In this document: positions 15,736 through 24,009 of the stretch, one piece after another | Position numbering within the stretch: position 1 is the stretch's first letter | Layout: each line of letters opens with the position of its first letter | Source: RUG14199 sp964629225 | GTDB lineage: Bacteria > Bacillota > Clostridia > Oscillospirales > CAG-272 | DNA: 64,000 nucleotides | Assembly (NCBI GenBank): GCA_964629225.1 | Contig: CAZVQC010000003.1 | Span: 56,090 to 120,089, forward strand | Direction: 5' to 3' | Notes under the pieces: model-generated | Database searches by the model: none | Told to the model about the DNA's origin: nothing | Seen by the model: only the letters and a program-made list of their open reading frames with translations | Position numbers and translations under genes: made by a program

Positions 15736-17526
15736 TCAGTCCTCTTCCTTCACCACGGCAATACCCAGTTCCTCAAGTGCGGCGGGGTCTGCGGGAGCGG
15801 GACACTTGGACATGAGTTCGGAGGCATTTTGGACCTTCGGGAAGGCGATCACATCACGGATATCGTCGATGCCGAGAAGCATCGCACAGAGTCTGTCAAG
15901 GCCGAAGGCAAGGCCGCCGTGGGGCGGAACACCGTACTTGAAGGCCTCAAGAAGAAATCCGAATTTCTCCTCTGCGGACTTCTCGTCGATACCGAGAACC
16001 GTGAACATCTTCGACTGAAGCTCGCTTGAATGGATCCTGATGGAACCGCCGCCGATCTCGGCTCCGTTGAGCACGATATCGTAGGCTTTCGCTCTGACCT
16101 CACCGGGGGCGCTGTCGAGCTTTGCTATGTCCTCGTCCATGGGCATGGTGAAGGGGTGATGCATAGCGTAGTATCTGCCGTCCTCCTCGCTGTACTCAAG
16201 CAGCGGAAACTCGGTGATCCAAAGGAAGTTGAACTTGCTCTTGTCCACAAGGCCGAGACGGCGTGCCACCTCGCATCTGAGTGCTCCGAGGGAGTCGAAC
16301 ACCACCTTGTTCTTCGCCGCGACGATAAGAAGGAGATCTCCCTTCTTCGTTCCGGCCTTTTCGAGAAGGGCTGCCACCGACTCCTCGCTCATGAATTTCG
16401 CAAAGGAAGATGACACGGAGTCCTCACCGAATTTGTACCAAGCAAGTCCCTTGGCGCCGTAGGTCTTCACATACTCGACCAGGGAGTCGATCTCCTTGCG
16501 GGACATGGAGGCACCGCCCGGAACGTTGATGCCTCTGACACTGCCTCCGTCTCCGACGGCATTTTCAAAGACTCCGAATCCGCAGCCCGAAACGGTGTCG
16601 GTGACGTTGACGATCTCAAGGCCGAATCTGGTATCCGGCTTGTCCGAGCCGTAACGCTCCATCGCCTCGTGCCAGGTCATCCTCTTGAAGGGCACTTCCA
16701 GGGGAAGATGCATGAAGTTGTCGAAAAGATATTTGATGAAGCCCTCGTTGATGCCCATCACGTCCTCCTCATCCACAAAGGACATCTCAAGGTCGATCTG
16801 GGTGAATTCGGGCTGACGGTCCGCTCTCAGGTCCTCATCTCTGAAGCAGCGGGCGATCTGGAAATAACGGTCGAACCCGGAGCACATGAGAAGCTGTTTG
16901 TAGAGCTGAGGGGACTGGGGAAGTGCGTAGAATTTGCCCGGATGGACACGACTGGGAACGAGATAGTCTCTCGCTCCTTCGGGAGTGGGCTTGATTAGAT
17001 CCGGTGTCTCGATGTCGAGAAAGCCATTGTCGTGGAAATAGTCGCGGGCGAGCTTTGCGATCTTGCTCCTTGCGATGATATTTCTCTGCATATCCGGACG
17101 GCGCAGATCGAGATATCTGTGGGTGAGACGAAGCTCCGTCTTCACATCACTGTTCTCAACGATGGCAAAAGGAGGAGTTTGAGCGCTTGAGAGCACCTTG
17201 AAGGCATCCACCGCCACCTCCACCTCACCGGTGGCCATGTCGGAGTTGACCGCTCCTTCGGCACGGCGGCGCACAATGCCTCTTGCCGCAATGACGAACT
17301 CACTGCGGACGGCAAAGGCCGTCTTGAATATCTCCTTATCGGTGGCCTCGTCAAAGGCGAGCTGAACGATGCCCGTTCTGTCGCGAAGGTCGATGAAGAT
17401 GAGGCTTCCCAGGTCTCTCTGCTTCTGTGCCCAGCCCACGAGAGAGACGTGTTCGCCCACGTTCTCTGCCGTGAGGGTGCCGCAATAATGCGTTCTCTTG
17501 TCGGCGGTTTCAAATGAATTGTTCAT
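15736..17526 (-). CDS. aspS: aspartyl-tRNA synthetase, bacterial type
   Basis: A 596-residue class IIb synthetase: N-terminal OB anticodon-binding domain (about 1-110), class II catalytic core with motif 2 FRDEDLRADRQPEFTQID and motif 3 GLAFGLDRL, and the bacteria-specific GAD insertion (about 290-420). The length fits bacterial AspRS (about 590). It charges tRNA-Asp in the cytosol. It follows hisS on the minus strand after 77 bases, a common Bacillota pair. The start codon lacks an ordinary ribosome binding site at normal distance; a small hairpin at 17535-17549 lies between an AAAGGA and the ATG (see findings). No T-box leader was seen. Confidence 0.97.
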   Translation of the reverse strand: MNNSFETADKRTHYCGTLTAENVGEHVSLVGWAQKQRDLGSLIFIDLRDRTGIVQLAFDEATDKEIFKTAFAVRSEFVIAARGIVRRRAEGAVNSDMATGEVEVAVDAFKVLSSAQTPPFAIVENSDVKTELRLTHRYLDLRRPDMQRNIIARSKIAKLARDYFHDNGFLDIETPDLIKPTPEGARDYLVPSRVHPGKFYALPQSPQLYKQLLMCSGFDRYFQIARCFRDEDLRADRQPEFTQIDLEMSFVDEEDVMGINEGFIKYLFDNFMHLPLEVPFKRMTWHEAMERYGSDKPDTRFGLEIVNVTDTVSGCGFGVFENAVGDGGSVRGINVPGGASMSRKEIDSLVEYVKTYGAKGLAWYKFGEDSVSSSFAKFMSEESVAALLEKAGTKKGDLLLIVAAKNKVVFDSLGALRCEVARRLGLVDKSKFNFLWITEFPLLEYSEEDGRYYAMHHPFTMPMDEDIAKLDSAPGEVRAKAYDIVLNGAEIGGGSIRIHSSELQSKMFTVLGIDEKSAEEKFGFLLEAFKYGVPPHGGLAFGLDRLCAMLLGIDDIRDVIAFPKVQNASELMSKCPAPADPAALEELGIAVVKEED

Positions 17527-17534
17527 AGCTGTAT

Positions 17535-17549
17535 CAGGACGATGTCCTG
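17535..17549 (-). promoter_or_regulatory. hairpin between Shine-Dalgarno-like sequence and aspS start
   Basis: CAGGAC, GAT, GTCCTG form a 6-bp stem with a 3-base loop. On the minus strand AAAGGA lies directly before the stem and eight bases separate the stem from the ATG at 17526. If folded, the hairpin would bring AAAGGA to ordinary distance. Confidence 0.4.
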
Positions 17550-17603
17550 TCCTTTCCTGAAAACTTCTTATCTTTCTGCCGCACAGCGGCGGTATTTGAC
17601 TTT

Positions 17604-18872
17604 TTATCTGTCGAGGTACTCCACTATTTTGGAAATCTCCACCTCGGTCTGTCCGGTCTCTCCGATGTCTCCGGTCATGTTTCGAAGAGGAGCGGTTCCC
17701 TTTTCAAGCTCCGCATCTCCCAGTATCAGCACTTTTTTTGCCCCTATCTTATCGGCGTACTTCATCTGAGCCTTGAGACTGCGGCCCACCACGTCGAATT
17801 CCGCAAAAATGCCTTCCCGTCTGAGAGCGGTGACGATCTCGGAGGCCTTTATCTGCGCCGCATCCCCAAGGGAGGCAACGTAGAGCTCCGGCCGGCGGGA
17901 TCCCGGCACCTTAACGCCTCTCTGTTCCATTGCGAGAATGAGTCTTGTGATCCCCATTCCGAATCCGCAGGCGGGCATCTCCGGCCCTCCCAGCTCTTTC
18001 ACGAGCCCATCGTATCTTCCGCCTCCGCACACGGTGCTCTGGGCGCCGATGCCCTCTGCAATGAATTCGAAAACGGTCTTCGTGTAGTAGTCAAGACCTC
18101 TGACTATGTGAGGGTCGGTAACGTACTTTATCCCGGCAGAGTCCAACATGGACAAAAGCTTCTCCATGTGTCCCCTGCAGTCGTCGCAAAGGAAGTCGAG
18201 TGTCCTCGGAGCATCGGCTGCGATCTTTGCGCACTCCGGACACTTGCAGTCAAGTATCCTCATGGGATTTGTGTCAAGACGTCCCTTACAGGTGTCGCAA
18301 AGGGAGTCCTTTTTCGAAGCAAAATAGCTCTTCAGCGCCTCTCTGTATTTCGGGCGGCAATCGGGACAGCCGATGGAGTTGACATGAAGAGTCACGTCTC
18401 CGATGCCCAGCCTGTCCAGCACGGTGGCGGCAAGGGTGATGACGGTGAAGTCGGCGCCCGGGTCCTTTGCTCCGAATATCTCCGTTCCGAACTGATAGAA
18501 TTCCCGGCTCCTGCCCGCCTGAGGCTTCTCATAACGGAAGCAGCTTATCAGATAGAAGAGCTTCAGCGGCAGAGTATCGGAGCATCTTCCGTTCTCCACA
18601 AGCGCTCTCACCACCGATGCGGTGCCCTCGGGACGGAGGGCGAACTTCTTCCCTTCCTTGTCCTCGAAAACGTACATCTCCTTTTGTACCACGTCGGTAC
18701 CTTCTCCCACCCCTCTCTTGAAGAGCGCCAGCTCCTCAAAGGTGGGGGTCCTTATCTCGTCAAAGCCGAAGTCCGAGGCAACGCCCTTGGCAGTAGCCTC
18801 GATAAAATGCCATATCTCGGTGTCCGGCGCCATGATATCCATAGTGCCCCTGGGTCTTCTTATTTTCTCCAT
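17604..18872 (-). CDS. hisS: histidyl-tRNA synthetase
   Basis: A 422-residue class IIa synthetase. N-terminal KIRRPRGTMDIMAPDT, motif 2 region FALRPEGTASVVRALVEN, histidine-binding RGLDYYTKTVFEF and CGGGRYDGLVKELGG, and a C-terminal anticodon-binding domain (about 330-422). A cysteine-rich segment about 180-230 (CPDCRPKYRE, CDTCKGRLDT, CDCRGHMEK-like) is seen in many clostridial HisRS. The start at 18872 follows AAGGAAG. First gene of the hisS-aspS pair with a strong promoter 42 bases upstream. Confidence 0.97.
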   Translation of the reverse strand: MEKIRRPRGTMDIMAPDTEIWHFIEATAKGVASDFGFDEIRTPTFEELALFKRGVGEGTDVVQKEMYVFEDKEGKKFALRPEGTASVVRALVENGRCSDTLPLKLFYLISCFRYEKPQAGRSREFYQFGTEIFGAKDPGADFTVITLAATVLDRLGIGDVTLHVNSIGCPDCRPKYREALKSYFASKKDSLCDTCKGRLDTNPMRILDCKCPECAKIAADAPRTLDFLCDDCRGHMEKLLSMLDSAGIKYVTDPHIVRGLDYYTKTVFEFIAEGIGAQSTVCGGGRYDGLVKELGGPEMPACGFGMGITRLILAMEQRGVKVPGSRRPELYVASLGDAAQIKASEIVTALRREGIFAEFDVVGRSLKAQMKYADKIGAKKVLILGDAELEKGTAPLRNMTGDIGETGQTEVEISKIVEYLDR

Positions 18873-18913
18873 CCGACAGTCTTCCTTCGAATAATTTGTC
18901 TTTCAATCATGTT

Positions 18914-18942
18914 ATTATATCAAAATCCGTCGCCCCCGTCAA
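18914..18942 (-). promoter_or_regulatory. sigma-A promoter of hisS-aspS
   Basis: Minus strand: TTGACG (18937-18942), 17-bp spacer, TATAAT (18914-18919). The leader to hisS is only about 35 bases, too short for a T-box riboswitch. Confidence 0.85.
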
Positions 18943-19044
18943 GGCTTCAAAGCACTCTTTTCCCCGTCATGAGGGATTTTTTTGAAAAAAACGCCTCTCT
19001 CAAAGAAAAAGATGGCTCCGAGTGGGAGAAGTTTCTAAAAACAC

Positions 19045-19073
19045 TTGAATTTCCCGTTCCGACGTAGTATAAT
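19045..19073 (+). promoter_or_regulatory. sigma-A promoter of the envelope glycopolymer operon
   Basis: TTGAAT (19045-19050), 17-bp spacer, TATAAT (19068-19073), about 50 bases before the first start codon. Confidence 0.8.
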
Positions 19074-19123
19074 ACTAATATTATAAAATGCTATAATGCG
19101 CAATTTTGCGGAAAGGAGACGTC

Positions 19124-21319
19124 ATGCCGGAAAACAAAAAGCCCACGGATAATTCCGAAGGTACCGCGGTGCCGGATGCAAAACCGGGAGAGACCCTCTC
19201 GGACGGCATCCGAGGAGCCCACGAAGCCGATGAGATAATAAAAACGGAAATGAAAAAAAGCTCCGGGCTGTCCGGCACCGAGACCTTCAGACGGGTGGAT
19301 GCCACCGGCAGCTTTGCCGGCGTTCTGAAAAAGAAAAAGTCCCTCCCCGCAAAAAAGCGAAGGGAGTCGGTCTCCGAAAGGCTCTCCGAGAGGATGGCGA
19401 CAGCCTTCGAAACGAGCGCCGTCGGAACGCTTCTCACTTCTTATAAGAGGAGAAAGAGAGACCTTGTCCCCTCCTCATCGCCGGGTGCGAGGGCTGCAAA
19501 AAAATTCTCCCGTCTTGCGGACTCATCGGTGTTCGTCAACGGAAGCCGACGTCTCGCCGAGTATCTTCTTTCCCTCAGGCTGAAGGTCTACGGGGCTTTT
19601 CTCGCATCCTTCGGGGCATACACCGCCATCTACTACTTGGCTGTCAATTTTCTGATGTCCGACAACCACGGCATCTACGAGATATTTTTGGGCTTGGGGC
19701 TCTGCCTTCTCGCCATTCCCCTTCTTTCGAGCGAGGATACCCTCTCGGCGGCGCTTTGCTCATCCGCCGCAGGAGAGCGCATCTCACGCACCGTCGGTAT
19801 CCGCCGAGAGCAGATGAAGACGGAACGGGTGAGCGGACGACTCAACAGAGGATTTCTTGCGGGAGCCCTCTTGGGAGTTCTCTCCTTCTTCACCTCGCCC
19901 TACAAAGTGGCATTTCTTCTCGTCTGCGCCGTCGCAGTTTGGCTGATCGCCTCAAGGCCGGAATTCGGAATCACCGCCACCGCCTTCCTCATCCCCTTCG
20001 CCTCCGACGAAGTGCTTTTGGGGCTCATCGCCGTCACCGCAGTGTTCTTCACAGCGAAGACGATGATGAGAAGAAGGTTCCCTACCTTTGAAACGGTGGA
20101 TGCGACTGTCCTCGGAGTCTTCCTTTTGATACTCGCCTCCGGCATCCCCGGAGGAAACACCGTAAAACATTGCTTCTTTGCGGCGGCGTTTTTCCTTGCC
20201 GTCAACGGTTTGAAAACCAAGCCTGCCGCAGACCGAGCAATGAATGCCTTCGTAGCCGGCTGCTGTCTTGCTTGCGGCATCTTCGCCGTTGCCGCTCTCG
20301 GAGACATTACGGTGGGCGGAGTATCCGCATCCCTTGCTCCCGCTTTTGACGGAGGGCTTGCGGGGGGGATACTTTCCGATGGAGACTTAAGTGAATTTTC
20401 CTATCTGTCGCTTTTGGCGATGCCGATGGTCCTGTCGCTGATGGCAGACCCGGCGTCCAAAGTCCCCCGACGCCATGCGGCGACCGGATTCTTCCTTCTT
20501 CTCGTGCCGCTCTTAGCCGACGGGGTCTCCCCTACGCTGATACCGGCAATGCTTACGGTGCTTCTCTTCTTTCTTTTCATGTCCCACAAAAGCATTCCCG
20601 GAGTGCTTGCGGTGCTTCTTGCCGCCACTGTGGGATGTATCTTCTTCCCCGGCACGGTATCCCGCATCGCAGAGGCGGTGGGGCTTGACTTCGGTGAGCT
20701 TCTCTCCTATCGGAGCACCGTGTGGGCGGGAACACGAAGCATGATATCGGAATTCTTCTTCGGCGGCATCGGTCAGGGAGAGGCGGCATGGAACGCCGCA
20801 TACCCCGGTTTTGCCCCATCGGGAGCGGAGAGCGCACCGGACGCCTTCAGTATCTATTTGCAGACTTGGGCTGTCGGCGGTATCTTCGGCTTTCTTATTC
20901 TCCTCGTTTTCATCGCAGTCTTCGTCTCGGCTACGCTGACTGCTATTTCAAAAATATCAAAAGCACGCCGCCACCCCGCTTTCAAGGACAGCGGAGATGC
21001 GGTCTCCCCTCCCGGTACTCTCGGTGACTTCAAGGACTTCAAAAAGAATTCCGAGAACACGGTGGAGGCCTTCTGCAGATCGAGACGGGCGGGCATCTCC
21101 GCCACGTTTGCCGCCGTCTGCGGCATTCTCGTCTGCGGCGTCTTCGACAACGTGATGAGATACGATCGGATCTTCCTTGCATTTTGGGTCGTGTGCGGTC
21201 TTTGCTCCGCATTTTGCAGATCCGCTTTCGAGGAACTTGAGAGCAGGGCGATATCCTACAGCGAAGGGACGGACGGCAGAACGAAATGGGATGCCGATAT
21301 CCGCCTTTCAAAACAGTGA
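19124..21319 (+). CDS. O-antigen ligase/polymerase-like multispanning membrane protein
   Basis: A 731-residue protein. Residues 1 to about 150 are hydrophilic, Lys/Glu/Ser-rich and probably disordered and cytosolic. After that come about 12 hydrophobic segments arranged as in Wzy/WaaL (O-antigen ligase) proteins, with the large extracytoplasmic loop expected near the C-terminal third (LLSYRSTVWAGTRSMISEFF, then GGIGQGEAAWNAAYPGF), where ligases carry a conserved Arg and a G-x-G region. By family, such proteins polymerise lipid-linked repeat units or attach them to an acceptor. The start at 19124 follows AAAGGAGACG. It is the first gene of an operon with WecA-like, DUF4330 and LCP-like genes, which supports a surface glycan role. 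The exact acceptor is unknown. Confidence 0.75.
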   Translation: MPENKKPTDNSEGTAVPDAKPGETLSDGIRGAHEADEIIKTEMKKSSGLSGTETFRRVDATGSFAGVLKKKKSLPAKKRRESVSERLSERMATAFETSAVGTLLTSYKRRKRDLVPSSSPGARAAKKFSRLADSSVFVNGSRRLAEYLLSLRLKVYGAFLASFGAYTAIYYLAVNFLMSDNHGIYEIFLGLGLCLLAIPLLSSEDTLSAALCSSAAGERISRTVGIRREQMKTERVSGRLNRGFLAGALLGVLSFFTSPYKVAFLLVCAVAVWLIASRPEFGITATAFLIPFASDEVLLGLIAVTAVFFTAKTMMRRRFPTFETVDATVLGVFLLILASGIPGGNTVKHCFFAAAFFLAVNGLKTKPAADRAMNAFVAGCCLACGIFAVAALGDITVGGVSASLAPAFDGGLAGGILSDGDLSEFSYLSLLAMPMVLSLMADPASKVPRRHAATGFFLLLVPLLADGVSPTLIPAMLTVLLFFLFMSHKSIPGVLAVLLAATVGCIFFPGTVSRIAEAVGLDFGELLSYRSTVWAGTRSMISEFFFGGIGQGEAAWNAAYPGFAPSGAESAPDAFSIYLQTWAVGGIFGFLILLVFIAVFVSATLTAISKISKARRHPAFKDSGDAVSPPGTLGDFKDFKKNSENTVEAFCRSRRAGISATFAAVCGILVCGVFDNVMRYDRIFLAFWVVCGLCSAFCRSAFEELESRAISYSEGTDGRTKWDADIRLSKQ

Positions 21320-21329
21320 GGTTCCGAAA

Positions 21330-21812
21330 ATGGACACAAAAAAAAGAAAAATAAGATTCAATATCATCGACCTTATCTTAGCGGCGGCGATACTCATCAC
21401 CGCAGGCTTCCTTGTGAAGACCTACATCATCGATGAGGCCGGCCCCGCAGCCTCCAAAAAGGCAGAGCTCCGCTACGTGGTAAGAACGGATATGCTGAGT
21501 GAAGACCTGGCGGATAACATCAAGGAGGGTGACACGGTCTACGATCTTCCCACCGGAAGCCCCATCGGTACGGTGGCATCCTGTGACATCCGTGATGCTA
21601 CCCACTCCGGCACCGCCACCGACGGCACCCAAGTAATATCTCCCATCACCGGCTACAGAGTGCTCTACATCACAATAGATGCCCTTGCAGACGGCCAAGG
21701 AGGGGAGTTCACCGTGGAGAACGTCCCCATCAGCGCAGGGCTGAAGTACGAGCTGACCTTCAGGGATCTCTACTGCACCGGCACCTGCATCAGCGTTGAG
21801 ACACCTGACTGA
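21330..21812 (+). CDS. DUF4330-like membrane-anchored protein (copy 1)
   Basis: A 160-residue protein with a basic N-terminus, one membrane segment (FNIIDLILAAAILITAGFLV, about 10-29) and a beta-rich extracytoplasmic domain. The core pattern VRTDMLSEDLADNIKEGDTV followed by YDLPTGSPIGTV resembles DUF4330, a family of uncharacterised single-pass proteins. A paralogue lies at 23440-23964 with the matching core ETLYDENGNLFGTVKE. Spacing of ten bases from the upstream ligase-like gene and a weak GAGG ribosome binding site point to cotranscription. Function unknown; position next to WecA/TagO-type and LCP-like genes suggests a part in surface glycan assembly. Family assignment from memory of pattern, moderate confidence. 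Confidence 0.65.
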   Translation: MDTKKRKIRFNIIDLILAAAILITAGFLVKTYIIDEAGPAASKKAELRYVVRTDMLSEDLADNIKEGDTVYDLPTGSPIGTVASCDIRDATHSGTATDGTQVISPITGYRVLYITIDALADGQGGEFTVENVPISAGLKYELTFRDLYCTGTCISVETPD

Positions 21813-22186
21813 CGTCCTCCCACCGAGGCACCGCCTCTTAAAACAGCAAAAAAACGACATCCGATGATCGGCAAAAGTCGGACAGAAATAATAATTGCCC
21901 TGTCTAAAAGCCCCGCTGTGGCTCAAAGGCTGGAGAAAAAAGATAATTACCAAAAGGCAGAACGGGATACGTGGGGTACCGGGGCGGAGCGAACGGGCTT
22001 CGCCGCGATCTTTGAAAACGCCGAATGGCATCGATCGTGCCCCAAAGCGGCGTTGACGGCACCGCAGAAGTGATACCGACATCCGCGTCGAGGTAACACC
22101 AATGGTAACACCGACAGCAATACCGACGGTATCGCCGTTGAAAATGACCGCATTCCGATCTGTCAAAATCACGGAGATGATCTCAA
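21813..22186. other. 374-bp spacer without a supported gene
   Basis: Between the first DUF4330-like gene and the WecA-like gene. A short open frame from 21864 has no ribosome binding site and no recognisable product. The 3' half (22073-22140) is rich in TACCGAC-type repeats: ATACCGAC at 22072 and again near 22112, plus GTAACACC twice. No strong terminator or promoter was found, so the operon may continue through it. Confidence 0.5.
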
Positions 22187-23407
22187 ATGGACGAATTCAT
22201 AGTTAAATTGATCTACGGAGTGAGCGCCGTGCTCTGTTCGGGACTCCTCACCTACGCTATCACCCCTCCGGTGAGGGTCTTGGCTTTCATAATCGGAGCC
22301 GTGGACGTTCCCACCGACGGGAGACGGATGCACATCAAGCCCACACCCCGCATCGGAGGCCTTGCCATCTACGTGGGCTTCACCGTCGCCACTTTGGTCT
22401 TTGCAAAGACCCTTTCGAGAGAGCTTTTGTCACTTCTCCTCGGAGGACTTGTGGTGGTGGTCCTCGGCATCCTCGACGACATCTACCGACTGAAGCCCTG
22501 GACCAAGCTGATATTCCAGACCGGGGCTGCTGCAATACCGATAATAATGGGAGTCAGGATCGACCACATCACTCTGGCGGGCAACGTTATCGAGTTCGGC
22601 GCCTTCAGCATCCCCATAACTCTTCTTTGGATAGTGGGCATCACCAACGCCATCAACCTCCTTGACGGTCTTGACGGTCTTGCCTGCGGGGTCTGTGCCA
22701 TCATGTCCCTCTCCATTTTGGGAGTGGTGCTGATACACGGCGACTACTCTGTGGCTTTGATAACCGCCATCCTTGCGGGAAGCTGTCTTGGGTTCCTTCC
22801 CTTCAACACCAACCCGGCAAGGATCTTCATGGGAGACACCGGCTCGCTCTTTCTGGGCTTCACCCTTGCGGTGCTGTCTATCCAAGGAGTCTTCAAACTC
22901 CATGCGGTGCTGTCCTTCATCATCCCGATAGCGGTCTTTGCACTTCCCCTTCTCGACACTCTGTTTGCGGTGGCAAGAAGGCTCATCCACAAGGAGAGCC
23001 CCTTCTCCGCCGACAGAAAACACCTTCACCACAAATTAGTGGACATGGGCTTCACTCAGAAGGAGGCCGTCCGCATCCTCTACGCAGTCTGCGGCATCCT
23101 CGGACTTGTGGCGATCACCTTCACCGAGGATATGTTCAGCTACCTCAAGGGGGTCAAAGCGGTGGTAGTCGCCGCCTGCGCCATCATCGCCTTCGCTCTC
23201 AACTACCTTATTATGAAGAAGACCAGCACGAGAGTTCTGTCGGGACTCACCGACCACGGCTATGAGCCGATAAAAAAGAGAGAGCCTGCAAGCGGAGAGC
23301 AAAATGCTCCGAGTGAAAGTGAAAAGACGGATCCGGAGGGCGATGCATTGCAAAAGCAGGATACCGATGCTACCGCCGCCGAAAAAGCAGATGATACCGA
23401 CAAATAA
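22187..23407 (+). CDS. undecaprenyl-phosphate N-acetylglucosaminyl 1-phosphate transferase (WecA/TagO family)
   Basis: A 406-residue polyprenyl-phosphate sugar-1-phosphate transferase with about ten membrane segments. Family motifs: MHIKPTPRIGGLAIY, LGILDDIYRLKPW (metal-binding DD), NAINLLDGLDGLACG, FMGDTGSLFLGF and DRKHLHHKLVDMG (the HxHH-type loop that distinguishes WecA/TagO/TarO from MraY). It transfers a HexNAc-1-phosphate from UDP-HexNAc to undecaprenyl phosphate on the cytoplasmic face, the first membrane step of teichoic acid or other surface glycans. The C-terminal about 55 residues are hydrophilic and low-complexity (rich in Asp, Ala, Glu, Lys) and are encoded by DNA containing the same ATACCGA repeats as nearby spacers. 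Start at 22187 after GGAGATGATCTCAA. Confidence 0.93.
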   Translation: MDEFIVKLIYGVSAVLCSGLLTYAITPPVRVLAFIIGAVDVPTDGRRMHIKPTPRIGGLAIYVGFTVATLVFAKTLSRELLSLLLGGLVVVVLGILDDIYRLKPWTKLIFQTGAAAIPIIMGVRIDHITLAGNVIEFGAFSIPITLLWIVGITNAINLLDGLDGLACGVCAIMSLSILGVVLIHGDYSVALITAILAGSCLGFLPFNTNPARIFMGDTGSLFLGFTLAVLSIQGVFKLHAVLSFIIPIAVFALPLLDTLFAVARRLIHKESPFSADRKHLHHKLVDMGFTQKEAVRILYAVCGILGLVAITFTEDMFSYLKGVKAVVVAACAIIAFALNYLIMKKTSTRVLSGLTDHGYEPIKKREPASGEQNAPSESEKTDPEGDALQKQDTDATAAEKADDTDK

Positions 23408-23439
23408 AGCGCCCCTCCGGGGTGCCACCGGGAGATAAC

Positions 23440-23964
23440 ATGAAAGCAACTAATTCCGAACGAAAAAGAAGAGGCATCTCAGCCCTTGATGTCTTTGCCG
23501 TGATACTGGTCATTCTGTGTGCGGCGGGGGCTGTGATAAGGATCTTGGGCGGTGAGAAGGGAGTCCTTCCCATCACCGAGCCGAAAAGCGAGGACTACAA
23601 CGTCTCATTCGAGATAACGGGAACGAGCTCCCTTCAGGGAGGCAACGTGGTGTCGGGAGAGACTCTCTACGACGAAAACGGGAACCTGTTCGGAACGGTG
23701 AAGGAGAACGTCACCGTGACACCGGCTGTGATCTACGTTGAGGATGCGGCGGGAAAATACCTCCAGACCTTCGCGGGAAGCGACAACGGTGACAGCAACT
23801 CCGTTGACGTGAGGGGAGCCATCGCATCAAAAGGCTACTTTACCGACAAAGGATTTCTCGTGGGAGGAAAGACCTACGTCGCCCCCAACTACGAGATCAC
23901 CCTCCACTCCTCCAAGGCCACCTTCACTCTCAGAATAACCGACATCTCAAAGGCGGGAAAGTAA
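23440..23964 (+). CDS. DUF4330-like membrane-anchored protein (copy 2)
   Basis: A 174-residue paralogue-like relative of the protein at 21330-21812: basic N-terminus (SERKRRGISALDVF), one membrane segment (about 14-36), then a beta-rich extracytoplasmic domain with ETLYDENGNLFGTVKE matching YDLPTGSPIGTV of copy 1, and a further about 60-residue C-terminal part. The start at 23440 follows GGGAGATAAC, 32 bases after the WecA-like gene. No catalytic motif is visible. Two such proteins flanking a WecA-type transferase suggest a structural or export-coupling role; this is inference. Confidence 0.65.
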   Translation: MKATNSERKRRGISALDVFAVILVILCAAGAVIRILGGEKGVLPITEPKSEDYNVSFEITGTSSLQGGNVVSGETLYDENGNLFGTVKENVTVTPAVIYVEDAAGKYLQTFAGSDNGDSNSVDVRGAIASKGYFTDKGFLVGGKTYVAPNYEITLHSSKATFTLRITDISKAGK

Positions 23965-24009
23965 CTCCCGAACCCCTGCGGCACAGAGCCGCCGAAAGGA
24001 CTCATTTCA

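Noticed and set aside
18873..18942. T-box riboswitch upstream of hisS-aspS
   Set aside because: The promoter leaves only about 35 bases of leader; no room for a T-box. The same holds for the 65-bp gap before glyQS.
21864..22073. 69-codon open frame in the spacer before the WecA-like gene
   Set aside because: No ribosome binding site, no membrane segment or family pattern; its end runs into repeat-rich DNA.
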